DNA of 64,000 nt from Ktedonobacter racemifer DSM 44963 (lineage in GTDB: Bacteria > Chloroflexota > Ktedonobacteria > Ktedonobacterales > Ktedonobacteraceae): NCBI RefSeq assembly GCF_000178855.1, contig NZ_ADVG01000002.1, positions 868,001 to 932,000 of the forward strand, given 5' to 3'. Shown here piece by piece: positions 1 through 7,605 of this stretch. Position numbers and translations under genes: made by a program. How positions within the stretch are numbered: the first letter of the stretch is position 1; every line of letters starts with the position of its first letter. The notes beneath the pieces are model-generated. The model did not search any database, was not told the origin of the DNA, and saw only the letters and a list, made by a program, of their open reading frames with translations.

Positions 1-1
1 G

Positions 2-226
2 GAGCAGCATGCCAGCACCATCCAGCATTTTGGCTCCAACATGTTGTTAAACCAGGCACCATCGCACGGGCTGTTGGATATGACCTCGGATGAGGTCGAA
101 GCCTATTTGCAGACGACTGGTGTTAAAACGGCGAAGACTAGCTTCAAGCGTTTTGTGCGCTTCCTCATGGAGACAGGAAGGATGGAGTATGGGCAAACCG
201 AGGAACTGTGGCAGATGCTCAAATAG
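2..226 (+). CDS. Hypothetical protein, C-terminal part
   Basis: The reading frame is open from the left window edge and ends at TAG in 224-226. An internal ATG lies at 41, but there is no Shine-Dalgarno sequence in front of it, so this is more likely the tail of a longer gene. The visible part is about 74 residues, acidic then basic, with no motif I recognise. It ends 51 bases before the next small gene and lies on the same strand, so the two may have formed an operon. I assign no function. Confidence 0.4.
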   Translation, partial: EQHASTIQHFGSNMLLNQAPSHGLLDMTSDEVEAYLQTTGVKTAKTSFKRFVRFLMETGRMEYGQTEELWQMLK

Positions 227-599
227 GGAGAAGTGAAACCTCCTGCCTGTTAAGCTTCAAGTGAAGGGAGAGCGAAAATGACCTACGATCTGACGCCAAC
301 ACAGCGGCTTTTAGAAGTCCTCACGCAGAGAGCTTTAACAAAAGCGGAACGGGCCATCGCTCGAGAACAGATCGGACGCTATTATGCGAAAAAACTGGCT
401 AGCCTCCAACAGCACCTCTTTGAGGCGTTGGAGAAGCGCCACACAGGGGAACTTGACCCCTTCGAGCTGGATGAGTATATTCACCCAAAACGCCGCAGGA
501 TGCCCCTGCCCTTTGAGGCATGGGGAGGAATGCGGCGTTCCTTTGTCGGTGGCTTGGGTGGAATACGCCGTAGACATTCTTTCATCTGCTCATGTATTG

Positions 600-629
600 T
601 TGACAGTCAGATGAAAACTATGGTATAAT
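600..629 (+). promoter_or_regulatory. Sigma-70 promoter of tnpB, leaderless
   Basis: A perfect -35 TTGACA (600-605) and a perfect -10 TATAAT (624-629) are separated by 18 bases. The tnpB ATG begins at 637, only seven bases after the -10 box, so the transcript should start at or next to the start codon. There is no ribosome binding site. This predicts a leaderless tnpB mRNA. Confidence 0.75.
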
Positions 630-636
630 TTAGCGT

Positions 637-1944
637 ATGCAAACGGTAGTAACAGCGAAACTCAAATTAAATACAACGCCCGAGCAATTCAAGGCATTAC
701 GTACAACGCAACTGGCGTATCGGGATTCTCTCAACTATGTGAGCCAGTACGCCTTTGCGCATGGCAAGATGAGCAATGCTGTTCGTTTGCAAGATGCCAC
801 CTACGAAGAGATCCGCCTCCGTTTTCATCTTCCTTCGCAAATGGCCTGTTCTGTTCCTCGCCAAGTTGGTGCCTCGTATAAAACCCTCTGGACAAAGGTC
901 AAGAACAATGCTGTTCATCGTAAGGAAGGGAAGACCAAGAAACGCTACAAAGGGCTTGATAAGGCTCCCACGTTCATCTCCCCCACGTTGACCTATCAGT
1001 ACAAGAAAGACTACACCCTCAAGAAAGAGCAGCAGGTGAGCATCCTGACCCTTGAGGGACGTGTTATCGTGCCCTATACTGGCTACAATAAGCATGTGGC
1101 ATTGATCCAGCGTGGAGCGGAGATTGGTGCATCGAAACTCTGGTATGACAAGCCCAGGAAACAATTTTACCTCCTTGTCTCTCTTGCAATTGAGACGGCT
1201 GATCCTACACCTGAAACGCACAAGCAGGTCGCCGGAGTGGATGTGGGAATGCGATACCTTGCCGTCACGGCGACGATGCAAGGGGATTGCACCTTCCATT
1301 CAGGCAAACAGATTGTCCCCAAGGCAAACCACTACGCACGACTGAGAAAACGTCTGCAAAAAAAAGGCACTCGTTCAGCGACAAGAAGGCTCGTTGCCAT
1401 CAGTGGACGAGAGAGACGGTTGAAGCAGAATACCAATCATGTCGTGAGTAAGCGGATTGTCCAACAGCACCCTCAAAGCTTGATTGGACTGGAGCATCTG
1501 ACAGATATTCGAGAGCGTACCAAACGACGCAAAGGCAAAAATGCAAAACAGCGAAAAGCCAATCGTACCTTCTCCAAATGGTCCTTCGCTGAGTTGCATA
1601 GCATGATTGCCTATAAAGCGCTCTTACATCGAAGTATGGCAATCAAGGTCGATGCCAACTATACCTCGCAAGCGTGCCCCAAATGTGGGCACACCTGCAA
1701 AGAGAATAGGCCCAACAAAGGATTGCTCTTCGTCTGTCAGAATTGTCAGTACACGCTCCATGCCGATCTGGTTGGTGCAAGAAACATTGCGATGCGAACG
1801 CTTCTTATCCGGCAAGACTGGATAGGAACGGGCCTCTTGTCAGTACGCCCTGATGTGTCGGACGATGAAGCCAAAGCAGCACGCCTGAAACGGTATGCTG
1901 GATTGCGGTGGAGTTCAGACACAACTCCAAGCCCTCGGCTTTAG
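637..1944 (+). CDS. tnpB: TnpB RNA-guided nuclease of an IS200/IS605 element
   Basis: A 435-residue protein of the OrfB/TnpB family, the transposon-encoded ancestor group of Cas12 nucleases. It cuts DNA guided by an RNA (omega RNA) made from its own 3' end. The three RuvC acidic residues are visible in GVDVGMRY (about residue 202), IGLEHLTDI (about 285) and HADLVGARN (about 374). The zinc ribbon CPKCGH...CQNCQ lies just before the last one. The N-terminal region is basic and matches the RNA-binding wedge of the family. The frame is complete with no stop, so the nuclease may be active. The C-terminal 40 codons overlap the predicted omega RNA. The promoter makes a leaderless message. Confidence 0.9.
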   Translation: MQTVVTAKLKLNTTPEQFKALRTTQLAYRDSLNYVSQYAFAHGKMSNAVRLQDATYEEIRLRFHLPSQMACSVPRQVGASYKTLWTKVKNNAVHRKEGKTKKRYKGLDKAPTFISPTLTYQYKKDYTLKKEQQVSILTLEGRVIVPYTGYNKHVALIQRGAEIGASKLWYDKPRKQFYLLVSLAIETADPTPETHKQVAGVDVGMRYLAVTATMQGDCTFHSGKQIVPKANHYARLRKRLQKKGTRSATRRLVAISGRERRLKQNTNHVVSKRIVQQHPQSLIGLEHLTDIRERTKRRKGKNAKQRKANRTFSKWSFAELHSMIAYKALLHRSMAIKVDANYTSQACPKCGHTCKENRPNKGLLFVCQNCQYTLHADLVGARNIAMRTLLIRQDWIGTGLLSVRPDVSDDEAKAARLKRYAGLRWSSDTTPSPRL

Positions 1945-1959
1945 CCGTAGGGTACTGAC
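1830..1959 (+). ncRNA. Candidate omega RNA (reRNA) scaffold of the first tnpB
   Basis: In this family the guide RNA is cut from the 3' end of the tnpB transcript and ends at the right element border. Here that stretch contains the hairpin CCCTCGGCT-TT-AGCCGTAGGG (about 1931-1951) followed by GTACTGAC at the border. The guide would be the first bases of flanking DNA, starting at 1960 with CACTATCATAAGCAATCCCA. The 5' boundary at 1830 is a guess from typical scaffold length. Confidence 0.45.
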
Positions 1960-2143
1960 CACTATCATAAGCAATCCCAGGAGCTCTATGTCTACATCAA
2001 CACTCGATCCCACTCCAATGACAGCCTTCCTTTCTGGCTGGCAGCCATTGAGGCTGATGAACAAGGCCGAAACGTGTGGCAGCCAAGGACGATGCTTCCG
2101 CCTAAGGAAAGTTGACAAGTAGTATCAAAATGCGGAAGAGCCA

Positions 2144-2617
2144 TCAGACCGGGCCAATACCATCCCGAGATGCATGCGTCTGCCTGTTGCGTCGCTGACG
2201 TATAGCCTGGTTGAATCGTTCAAGGTATATCCCGAACTGGCGTCTATCTTCTTCCGGCCAGTTCTCAAAGAGCTCAGAAAACAAGCTATAGCGCATCTTA
2301 TGGGCCTCTTGGAACCTTGCTTGGCCTAAGTCTGTAATCTGGAGAAGGCTCACCCGCGCATCCACTGGATCAGGGAAGCGCTCTGCCAGACCACTCGATT
2401 CGAGGGCAGCCACTTGCCTGCTAATCGTCGAGATATCCAATTGTAACGCCTGAGCCAAAACATTAATGCCCAAGGGACCACCATTTTGTACAATTTCACC
2501 GAGCAGAAGGTAGGCAGAGAGGGTGAGCGTTCGCTCTTTTTGGGCAGATTCTAACGTACGAGAGAGGATTGTGATTGCATGCTCGACCGCTTCGACACTA
2601 TCGTTCTCTCTATCCAT
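2144..2617 (-). CDS. MarR-family transcriptional regulator
   Basis: A 157-residue winged-helix protein of normal MarR length. The recognition-helix region LDISTISRQVAALESSGLAE (about residues 60-79) and the wing FPDPVDARVSLLQITDLG (about 81-98) are typical. Such proteins bind as dimers to palindromes of 16-20 bases and are released by phenolic or other aromatic ligands. The gene is divergent from the MFS transporter at 2953. The shared intergenic region holds two inverted copies of TTGTACAATACAA, so I infer that it represses the transporter and probably itself. Confidence 0.9.
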   Translation of the reverse strand: MDRENDSVEAVEHAITILSRTLESAQKERTLTLSAYLLLGEIVQNGGPLGINVLAQALQLDISTISRQVAALESSGLAERFPDPVDARVSLLQITDLGQARFQEAHKMRYSLFSELFENWPEEDRRQFGIYLERFNQAIRQRRNRQTHASRDGIGPV

Positions 2618-2839
2618 AGCTTTCTTATTCTCCTGTAATGTAGATGACCACCGTTTTTCCTGTTATAGTGGCTAGAATAGTTTATCCATCGTATGGTCAT
2701 GCGCTGCAACTATCATTGACAAGCGTCTCTCAGGCAATGTGACGGCTTATGCAGATCCGCGCCAGCCTTTGCATCTATTGTGTACAGGTTATCACAAGGA
2801 GTGGGGAGCTACCAGGGGATCTGTCCGGCGAGAAAATAC

Positions 2840-2869
2840 TTGCACATACGAGCAAAAAGGTTGTACAAT
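2840..2869 (+). promoter_or_regulatory. Promoter of the MFS efflux gene
   Basis: A -35 element TTGCAC (2840-2845) and a -10 element TACAAT (2864-2869) are spaced by 18 bases. The -10 box lies inside the first palindromic operator, so repressor binding would block polymerase. The distance to the ATG at 2953 leaves a leader of about 75 bases containing the second palindrome. Confidence 0.6.
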
Positions 2870-2909
2870 ACAAGCGTTCCCAAAAGGTTGTATTGTACAA
2901 CCTTTTGGG
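2861..2909. promoter_or_regulatory. Two inverted MarR-type operators
   Basis: Site one is TTGTACAATACAA at 2861-2873, a palindrome with a three-base centre. Site two, TTGTATTGTACAA at 2888-2900, is its exact reverse complement. It sits in a longer perfect inverted repeat with 14-base arms (CCCAAAAGGTTGTA at 2879-2892 and its complement at 2896-2909). The sites lie between the divergent MarR and MFS genes, and site one overlaps the -10 box. The longer repeat could also fold as a hairpin in the leader. Confidence 0.7.
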
Positions 2910-2952
2910 TGAGTGTATGCGTCTGATAAGTCCAAAGAATTGAGAAAACCTA

Positions 2953-4179
2953 ATGAAATCAAAGACATCTGTAGGGGATGTTGCCTCTCCACAAGGGGAG
3001 ACAACGGAACCAGTTCAGACCGCCAAGCAGAGCAGCTTTTTACGTCAACCCAGGGCAGTATGGGCCATCGCATTTGCCAGTGTGGTTTCGTTCATGGGGC
3101 TCGGCCTGGTCGATCCGATTTTGCCTGCCATCTCTCAGCAACTCCACGCCACTCCTGCCCAGGTCGAGTTGCTCTTCACAAGCTACCTTCTCGTGACAGG
3201 TATTGCCATGCTCATTACTGGGGCAGTCTCAAGCTGGATTGGCCAAAAATGGACGCTTCTCAGCGGCCTGGCACTGATTATTATCTTCAGTGTCGCGGCT
3301 GGGTCGTCCTCAACCATTAACGAAATCGTCGGCTTCCGTGCTGGCTGGGGGCTAGGGAACGCGCTGTTTATCTCTACGGCACTTGCCGTTATTGTCGCGG
3401 TAGCGAGCGGTGGCGCGGCACGCGCCATCATCCTCTATGAGGCTGCGCTCGGGTTGGGTATCTCAGTTGGCCCTTTACTTGGCGGTGCACTAGGATCGGT
3501 CAGTTGGCGCAACCCATTCTACGGCGTTGGTATCCTCATGCTCATTGCATTGATCGCCATCATCGTTCTTCTGCCCTCTATGCCCCGACCGGAAAAGCGT
3601 ATCTCAATCCTGGCTCCGATCCGCGCATTGCGGCATCGAGGATTACTCACGATGGGTCTGACCGCGTTCTTCTACAACTTTGGCTTCTTCACGCTCCTGG
3701 GGTATGCGCCCTTCCCCTTGCGTCTTGATGCCCATGGTCTGGGTCTCGTCTATTTTGGGTGGGGTGTCCTCCTCGCGATCACTTCGGTATTTGTAGCGCC
3801 ACGCCTGAGCAAGCGAATCGGGACACTGCGCTCAATGTACATAGTCCTTGCCCTTTTCGCGATTGATTTGCTCATGATGGGATTTGGCGTCTCTTCGCAG
3901 ACGACGCTCATCGTTGCAGTCCTTCTTGCTGGTATATTCCTGGGCATCAATAATACTTTAGTGACAACAGCAGTCATGGAGGTCGCGCCCGTTGAGCGCT
4001 CCGTCGCATCAGCGGCTTATAGCTTCGTACGTTTTATCGGCGGAGCGATTGCGCCCTGGCTGGCAGGAATACTGGCTGAGTGGTTCGCACCTCAGGTTCC
4101 CTTTTACGTTGGGGCGGGAGCCGTCGTCATTAGCATTCTTGTGCTCTTCTCAGGAAGAGCGGTCATGCGTCACCTTTGA
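2953..4179 (+). CDS. MFS drug-efflux transporter
   Basis: A 408-residue inner-membrane protein with about 12 hydrophobic segments beginning near residue 34. It belongs to the major facilitator superfamily and is most like proton-driven drug exporters. The loop after helix 2 (SSWIGQKWTLLSG) matches the MFS loop motif G-x-x-x-D/G-R-x-G-R/K in degenerate form. The soluble N-terminus of about 30 residues is longer than usual. It is divergent from the MarR gene, with operators over its promoter, which is the classic arrangement for a repressor that controls its own exporter. The substrate cannot be read from the sequence. Confidence 0.88.
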   Translation: MKSKTSVGDVASPQGETTEPVQTAKQSSFLRQPRAVWAIAFASVVSFMGLGLVDPILPAISQQLHATPAQVELLFTSYLLVTGIAMLITGAVSSWIGQKWTLLSGLALIIIFSVAAGSSSTINEIVGFRAGWGLGNALFISTALAVIVAVASGGAARAIILYEAALGLGISVGPLLGGALGSVSWRNPFYGVGILMLIALIAIIVLLPSMPRPEKRISILAPIRALRHRGLLTMGLTAFFYNFGFFTLLGYAPFPLRLDAHGLGLVYFGWGVLLAITSVFVAPRLSKRIGTLRSMYIVLALFAIDLLMMGFGVSSQTTLIVAVLLAGIFLGINNTLVTTAVMEVAPVERSVASAAYSFVRFIGGAIAPWLAGILAEWFAPQVPFYVGAGAVVISILVLFSGRAVMRHL

Positions 4180-4293
4180 TCTCGGTGTCACTAAGGTGGC
4201 TCGCTGAAACAAGTTGACCGGTTTTGTCCTTTGTGCTGTTCCTTGGAGACAAAAATGGTCAACGTATTTCGGCGGAGTCCTAAGGAGGTTTCT

Positions 4294-5136
4294 ATGTTCA
4301 AGCAGATACTGGTTCCTCTGGATGGTTCAATGCTAGCTGAGCGCGCACTTCCAGTCGCCGCGCAGCTAGCTCACGCGACTCATGCAACTCTTCATCTTGT
4401 CCGCGTAGTCCCTGTTGTAGCAACTCCATGGCTTGAGTGGGGAGAGGAACTTTCCGATGAAATCATTGATAAGATCACTGGCACAAACATGCGAACGGCA
4501 GCGAACTACCTGGATACCGTAAGCAAGCGTCTCGTCGCGCAAGGGATCACCACGCGAACCGCCCAGCCAACCGGAAACGTTACTTCGAACTTGCTCGACT
4601 ATGAACGCGATGAAGGCATTGATCTCGTGGTCATGTGTACTCACGGCCACAGCGGCCTCGACCGCTTTGTCCTGGGCTCGATATCCGCACGCCTGCTAAG
4701 CTACGGAGCCGCGCCCGTGCTGATGGTGCATGCCTTTGGTCCCTCTGCGCCCCTGGAGCATGCTGTTGTGCCGCTGGATGGGTTGGCAGAGCACGAGGAC
4801 GCGTTGCAAGCGGTGATTGCTCTTATGCCTGTGATGGTGCATGGAGTAAGTCTGCTGCGCGTGATTGCGTCAGTGGAACAGCAGGAGGAGGCTGAAAGGT
4901 ATCTCGCCGCAGTCAGCGATCGGCTCGTCCAACAGGGTATCCAGGTGACTGAGCGTCGTGTGGTGGTGGGAGATCCTCCCACAGAGATCCGGGCCATGAT
5001 ATCAGCGGGGCAACTCGTGGTGATGGTGGCGCACACACGTGTACACCTGATCCGCTGGTTTGACACGTTGGTGGACGACGCTGTGGAGCATGGCGCTATA
5101 GATGTACTCTTTATGAGGAGCAAAAAGCAGGGCTGA
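4294..5136 (+). CDS. Tandem universal stress protein (UspA family)
   Basis: About 280 residues forming two Usp domains. The first (residues 1-145) starts FKQILVPLDGS and has the nucleotide-binding signature THGHSGLDRFVLGS. The second (about 150-280) starts AVVPLDG and has lost that signature (AHTRVHLIRWFDT), so probably only one half binds ATP. I choose ATG 4294, preceded by AAGGAGG at 4282-4288, over the upstream in-frame starts. Usp proteins are cytoplasmic and help cells survive stress. The gene follows the MFS gene on the same strand after 114 bases and is followed by a perfect palindrome. Confidence 0.9.
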   Translation: MFKQILVPLDGSMLAERALPVAAQLAHATHATLHLVRVVPVVATPWLEWGEELSDEIIDKITGTNMRTAANYLDTVSKRLVAQGITTRTAQPTGNVTSNLLDYERDEGIDLVVMCTHGHSGLDRFVLGSISARLLSYGAAPVLMVHAFGPSAPLEHAVVPLDGLAEHEDALQAVIALMPVMVHGVSLLRVIASVEQQEEAERYLAAVSDRLVQQGIQVTERRVVVGDPPTEIRAMISAGQLVVMVAHTRVHLIRWFDTLVDDAVEHGAIDVLFMRSKKQG

Positions 5137-5155
5137 GAACACGACGTGAACGCCC

Positions 5156-5217
5156 CTTAAGGTGTTTTCACTGGTCTCATTGACGGTCGTCAATGAGACC
5201 AGTGAAAACACCTTAAG
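5156..5217. repeat. 62-bp perfect palindrome
   Basis: Thirty-base arms (CTTAAGGTGTTTTCACTGGT at the outer left, mirrored exactly on the right) surround a two-base centre GT at 5186-5187. No mismatch is seen in the whole 62 bases. It lies between the Usp gene (ends 5136) and the start of the kinase-like gene (5252). It may act as a transcription stop for Usp, although there is no T-tract. The perfection of the arms is more than a terminator needs. Confidence 0.85.
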
Positions 5218-5251
5218 CCTGAGTTTTATGTCTATTCAGGAGATACATGCC

Positions 5252-5959
5252 ATGAGCGAAGATGTTGATTTTATTCATCAAATGCGTGCTATCACCATCT
5301 CACGAGAATATGGCAGTGGTGGAGGTGAGATTGCGTTTCGTCTTGCTCAACGTCTGGGCTGGCATTTAATCGATCACAACATTGTTGCACGCATCGCAAA
5401 CGAGATGAGCACAAGTATTGAGGAAGCAGAGGCCTATGATGAATGTACCGAAGGAAGAGCGTCACAGATACTGAACAGATTGCAATATCTGTCTCTCTAT
5501 CCAGATTCTATGGTAAATATTCCATTAGAAGCAGTTCCTTCGGATAAGGATTATCGGAATGTAGCGAACAAGCTTGTGAGGGCAGCCATTGTACAAGGGC
5601 AAGTGGTGATCGTCGGAAGAGCCTCTCAGGTGATCCTGGCCGAACTGCGGAACGTTTTGCACGTCCGCATTATTGCCCCATTTGAAAAACGCGCGGCCTG
5701 TGTGATGCAACGCGAAGGCATAGATTACCACGCAGCCGAGTCTCGCATCCGCTCGAAAGATCGTGATCGAGCGAGGCATCTTCAGAGGGAGTACCATCAA
5801 AAGCCGGAAGATGCGCATCTGTACGATATTATTTTAAACACTTCTCTGCTTGACCTGGAGAGCGCTGTTGAAACCATCTGCTTCACACTACAACAGAAAG
5901 CCAAAGGACTTTTTGCGAAAACAAATGAACCAGGGTTACCACAGTATCCCTGGCTGTAA
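5252..5959 (+). CDS. Cytidylate-kinase-like family protein
   Basis: About 235 residues of the cytidylate-kinase-2 type (PF13189-like). The P-loop region reads AITISREYGSGG (about residues 12-23), where S-R-x-x-G-S-G-G is the family form of the Walker A motif. A following segment, RLGWHLIDHNIV, is also typical. A basic segment, SRIRSKDRDRARHLQREY (about 165-182), matches the lid region that holds catalytic arginines. The frame stays open back to 5162 through the palindrome, but ATG 5252 with AGGAG about ten bases upstream is the better start. The real substrate of this family is often unclear. Confidence 0.75.
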   Translation: MSEDVDFIHQMRAITISREYGSGGGEIAFRLAQRLGWHLIDHNIVARIANEMSTSIEEAEAYDECTEGRASQILNRLQYLSLYPDSMVNIPLEAVPSDKDYRNVANKLVRAAIVQGQVVIVGRASQVILAELRNVLHVRIIAPFEKRAACVMQREGIDYHAAESRIRSKDRDRARHLQREYHQKPEDAHLYDIILNTSLLDLESAVETICFTLQQKAKGLFAKTNEPGLPQYPWL

Positions 5960-6085
5960 ATTTGGGAATTCTGTGGGTCTGCTCACGGGATGTGCATTGC
6001 CTCACTATGCATTGCCTCGTATCCCTGTACGGTCTGCCAAGCTGTCTCGAACGAAAGCAGCGATGCGATTATTATTTCTCACACT

Positions 6086-6146
6086 TCCTCGATCAGATCA
6101 ACAAGGCAGTCGAGAATCTCGGCTACCTTGTTGATCTGATCGAGGA
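6086..6146. repeat. Long inverted repeat after the kinase gene
   Basis: Arms of 21 bases (TCCTCGATCAGATCAACAAG at the left start) at 6086-6106 and 6126-6146 are perfectly complementary around a 19-base loop that can fold a little further (CGAGA-A-TCTCG). It sits between the kinase-like gene and the right end of the second tnpB element. No T-tract follows on either strand, so a terminator role is possible but unproven. The stretch 5960-6259 holds no gene. It also contains a short direct repeat TGCATTGCCTC near 5991 and 6007. Confidence 0.75.
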
Positions 6147-6259
6147 TACTAACTGCTCCGATAAATGTAGGAAAACGTATGCGAGCATAGCTCTCCCACA
6201 TCGTTCGTTGTTGCTGCTTCATCCGTAGGTGCCTCAATGTGACCAGCACATTTTTGGTC

Positions 6260-7441
6260 TTACCCCGCGTCCACAGCCAAGTTTGCGTCTTCGTCCGAGC
6301 CAGTACCGGAGACGGCTTGATCAATGAGCCCGATCAAGCGCAGGGCTTCCGCCAGGATATTGAGAGAGGCGTTATAATCTCTATCCTGCTCGAATTGAGC
6401 ATACGCGCAGTGCGGGTTCTGACAGAGAAACACCCGATCTGAGAGTTGCATGTCTTCCCACTTCCAGCCGCAACCGTGACAGGTTTTACTGGAAGCAAAG
6501 AAACGGTTGACCTTGATGACGTGCCCACCTCGTTGCTCCACCTTCGCCTTCAGCACGTTCAAGAGTTTGCCTAATGCCGCATCCGAGAACGAACGCGCGA
6601 GCTTGCGATTCTTGAGCAACCCCTTGAGATTGAGGTCTTCAATGCCAATGATCCCGTAGCAGTTCGCGAGCCGGGTGGTCAGCTTGTGGAGCACATCATC
6701 TCTCATGCAGGTGATTCGGTAGTGCAGGTGTGCAACCTGCCTGCGTGCTTTCTCCCGGTTTTTCGAGCCGAGTGTGCGGCGATGCAGCCGTTTGTTGGCC
6801 TGACGGAGCTTTTTGAGCGCCGTTTTGAGGAAGGCTTGGTTCTCGACTCCCTCTCCCGTACTCAAGGTTGCCAGGCGGTTCAGTCCGACATCGATGCCAC
6901 AAGCAGCCGGTTTCTTCGCCGGGATCGCATCTGGAAGTTCGACTTGAATCGAGACAAACCACCAGTCTGCCGTTTTGGTAATGCGCGCACCTGTCACCTT
7001 CCCGCCCACAAAGCGCAAGTTCTCTGCCATATTCACCCAGCCGAGCTTGGGGATCCAGATCCGATGGTCCCCAAGCTCGAATTGATCGTTGGCCAGGTAA
7101 AAACTCAGTTTGCTTTTCTTCTTGCTCTTGAATGTGGGCCGACCGGTCTTTTTTCCCTGTTTCAAGCCGTCAAAATACGCGGTCCAGGCGTTTGCCAGAT
7201 CGAGGAAGGGCTGATCGGAGGCATTCTTCGTGACCTCCCAGGTCCAGGGATACTGCGCTCTCCGGATCTCGTTAAACTGCTTCTTGAGCTTGAAGGCAGT
7301 CGGTTTTTCACCAGCCTCGTATTGGCGATTCCACTCAGCGAGTGCCCAGTTCCAAACGAAGCGCGAGATTCCTGCAGCTTTGGCAAAATAGCCTTTCTGC
7401 TCTTCTGTTAGATGGAGACGTATCTTATGCGCGCGAATCAT
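6260..7441 (-). CDS. tnpB: TnpB RNA-guided nuclease, second copy
   Basis: About 393 residues counting from ATG 7441 (MIRAHKIRLHLTEEQ). An upstream in-frame ATG at 7504 would overlap the -10 box and is rejected. RuvC acidic residues are in CGIDVGLNRL, IIGIEDLNLKG and EQDRDYNASLN. The zinc ribbon is CHGCGW...CQNPHC. The internal FYLANDQFEL and FKSKKKSKLSF segments are typical of the longer TnpB branch. All catalytic residues are present and the frame is unbroken. It shares little sequence with the other two TnpB proteins here, so these are separate arrivals rather than duplications. No Y1 transposase lies beside it. Confidence 0.9.
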   Translation of the reverse strand: MIRAHKIRLHLTEEQKGYFAKAAGISRFVWNWALAEWNRQYEAGEKPTAFKLKKQFNEIRRAQYPWTWEVTKNASDQPFLDLANAWTAYFDGLKQGKKTGRPTFKSKKKSKLSFYLANDQFELGDHRIWIPKLGWVNMAENLRFVGGKVTGARITKTADWWFVSIQVELPDAIPAKKPAACGIDVGLNRLATLSTGEGVENQAFLKTALKKLRQANKRLHRRTLGSKNREKARRQVAHLHYRITCMRDDVLHKLTTRLANCYGIIGIEDLNLKGLLKNRKLARSFSDAALGKLLNVLKAKVEQRGGHVIKVNRFFASSKTCHGCGWKWEDMQLSDRVFLCQNPHCAYAQFEQDRDYNASLNILAEALRLIGLIDQAVSGTGSDEDANLAVDAG

Positions 7442-7484
7442 TGCCCACCGCTCCTGATAGACGTCAAAACCCCTTATCTCTTCC

Positions 7485-7513
7485 AGTATAGAACATTTTT
7501 TCACATCTGTCTA
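7485..7513 (-). promoter_or_regulatory. Promoter of the second tnpB
   Basis: On the minus strand a -35 element TAGACA (7513-7508) and a -10 element TATACT (7490-7485) are 17 bases apart. The ATG at 7441 is 44 bases downstream. The -10 box lies inside the longer possible reading frame, which supports the shorter start. Confidence 0.5.
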
Positions 7514-7605
7514 TGAGAATGTACTTTCTGGGCATATTGCCACGCTTTGCCTCCATTCTCCTCTCTTTTGAGAACCGTTGAAAACTCTTTTCCTAGACCG
7601 ATCTG

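Larger units (their letters stand above)
485..1959 (+). mobile_element. IS200/IS605-family element carrying only tnpB
   Basis: The borders come from the split host gene: left border after 484, right border before 1960. The left end forms an imperfect hairpin (arms 489-497 AACGCCGCA and 531-539 TGCGGCGTT). The right end carries the CCCTCGGCT-TT-AGCCGTAGGG hairpin typical of IS605 right ends. The host sequence directly to the left is TTCAC (480-484). These elements insert 3' of a short motif of this kind without target duplication, so TTCAC is the likely target and TAM sequence. No tnpA is present, so movement would need a Y1 transposase supplied in trans. Confidence 0.8.
278..2115 (+). pseudogene. 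Small hypothetical gene split by a TnpB element
   Basis: The first half runs from ATG 278 (preceded by AAGGGAGAGCG) to codon 69 at 482-484, ending in residues DEYIH. The frame then turns into low-quality sequence. Directly after the inserted element, from 1960 to the TGA at 2113-2115, a frame of 51 codons starts with HYHKQSQELYVYIN. Joining 484 to 1960 gives one continuous protein of about 120 residues that is compositionally uniform, with a helical Lys/Arg/Gln-rich first half. I do not recognise the family. The interruption is therefore seen directly, while the function stays unknown. Confidence 0.7.

Noticed and set aside
697..1299. 200-codon minus-strand frame
   Set aside because: It lies wholly inside tnpB on the other strand and has no family features.
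6686..7411. 241-codon plus-strand frame
   Set aside because: A shadow of the second tnpB. The minus strand carries the RuvC and zinc motifs.
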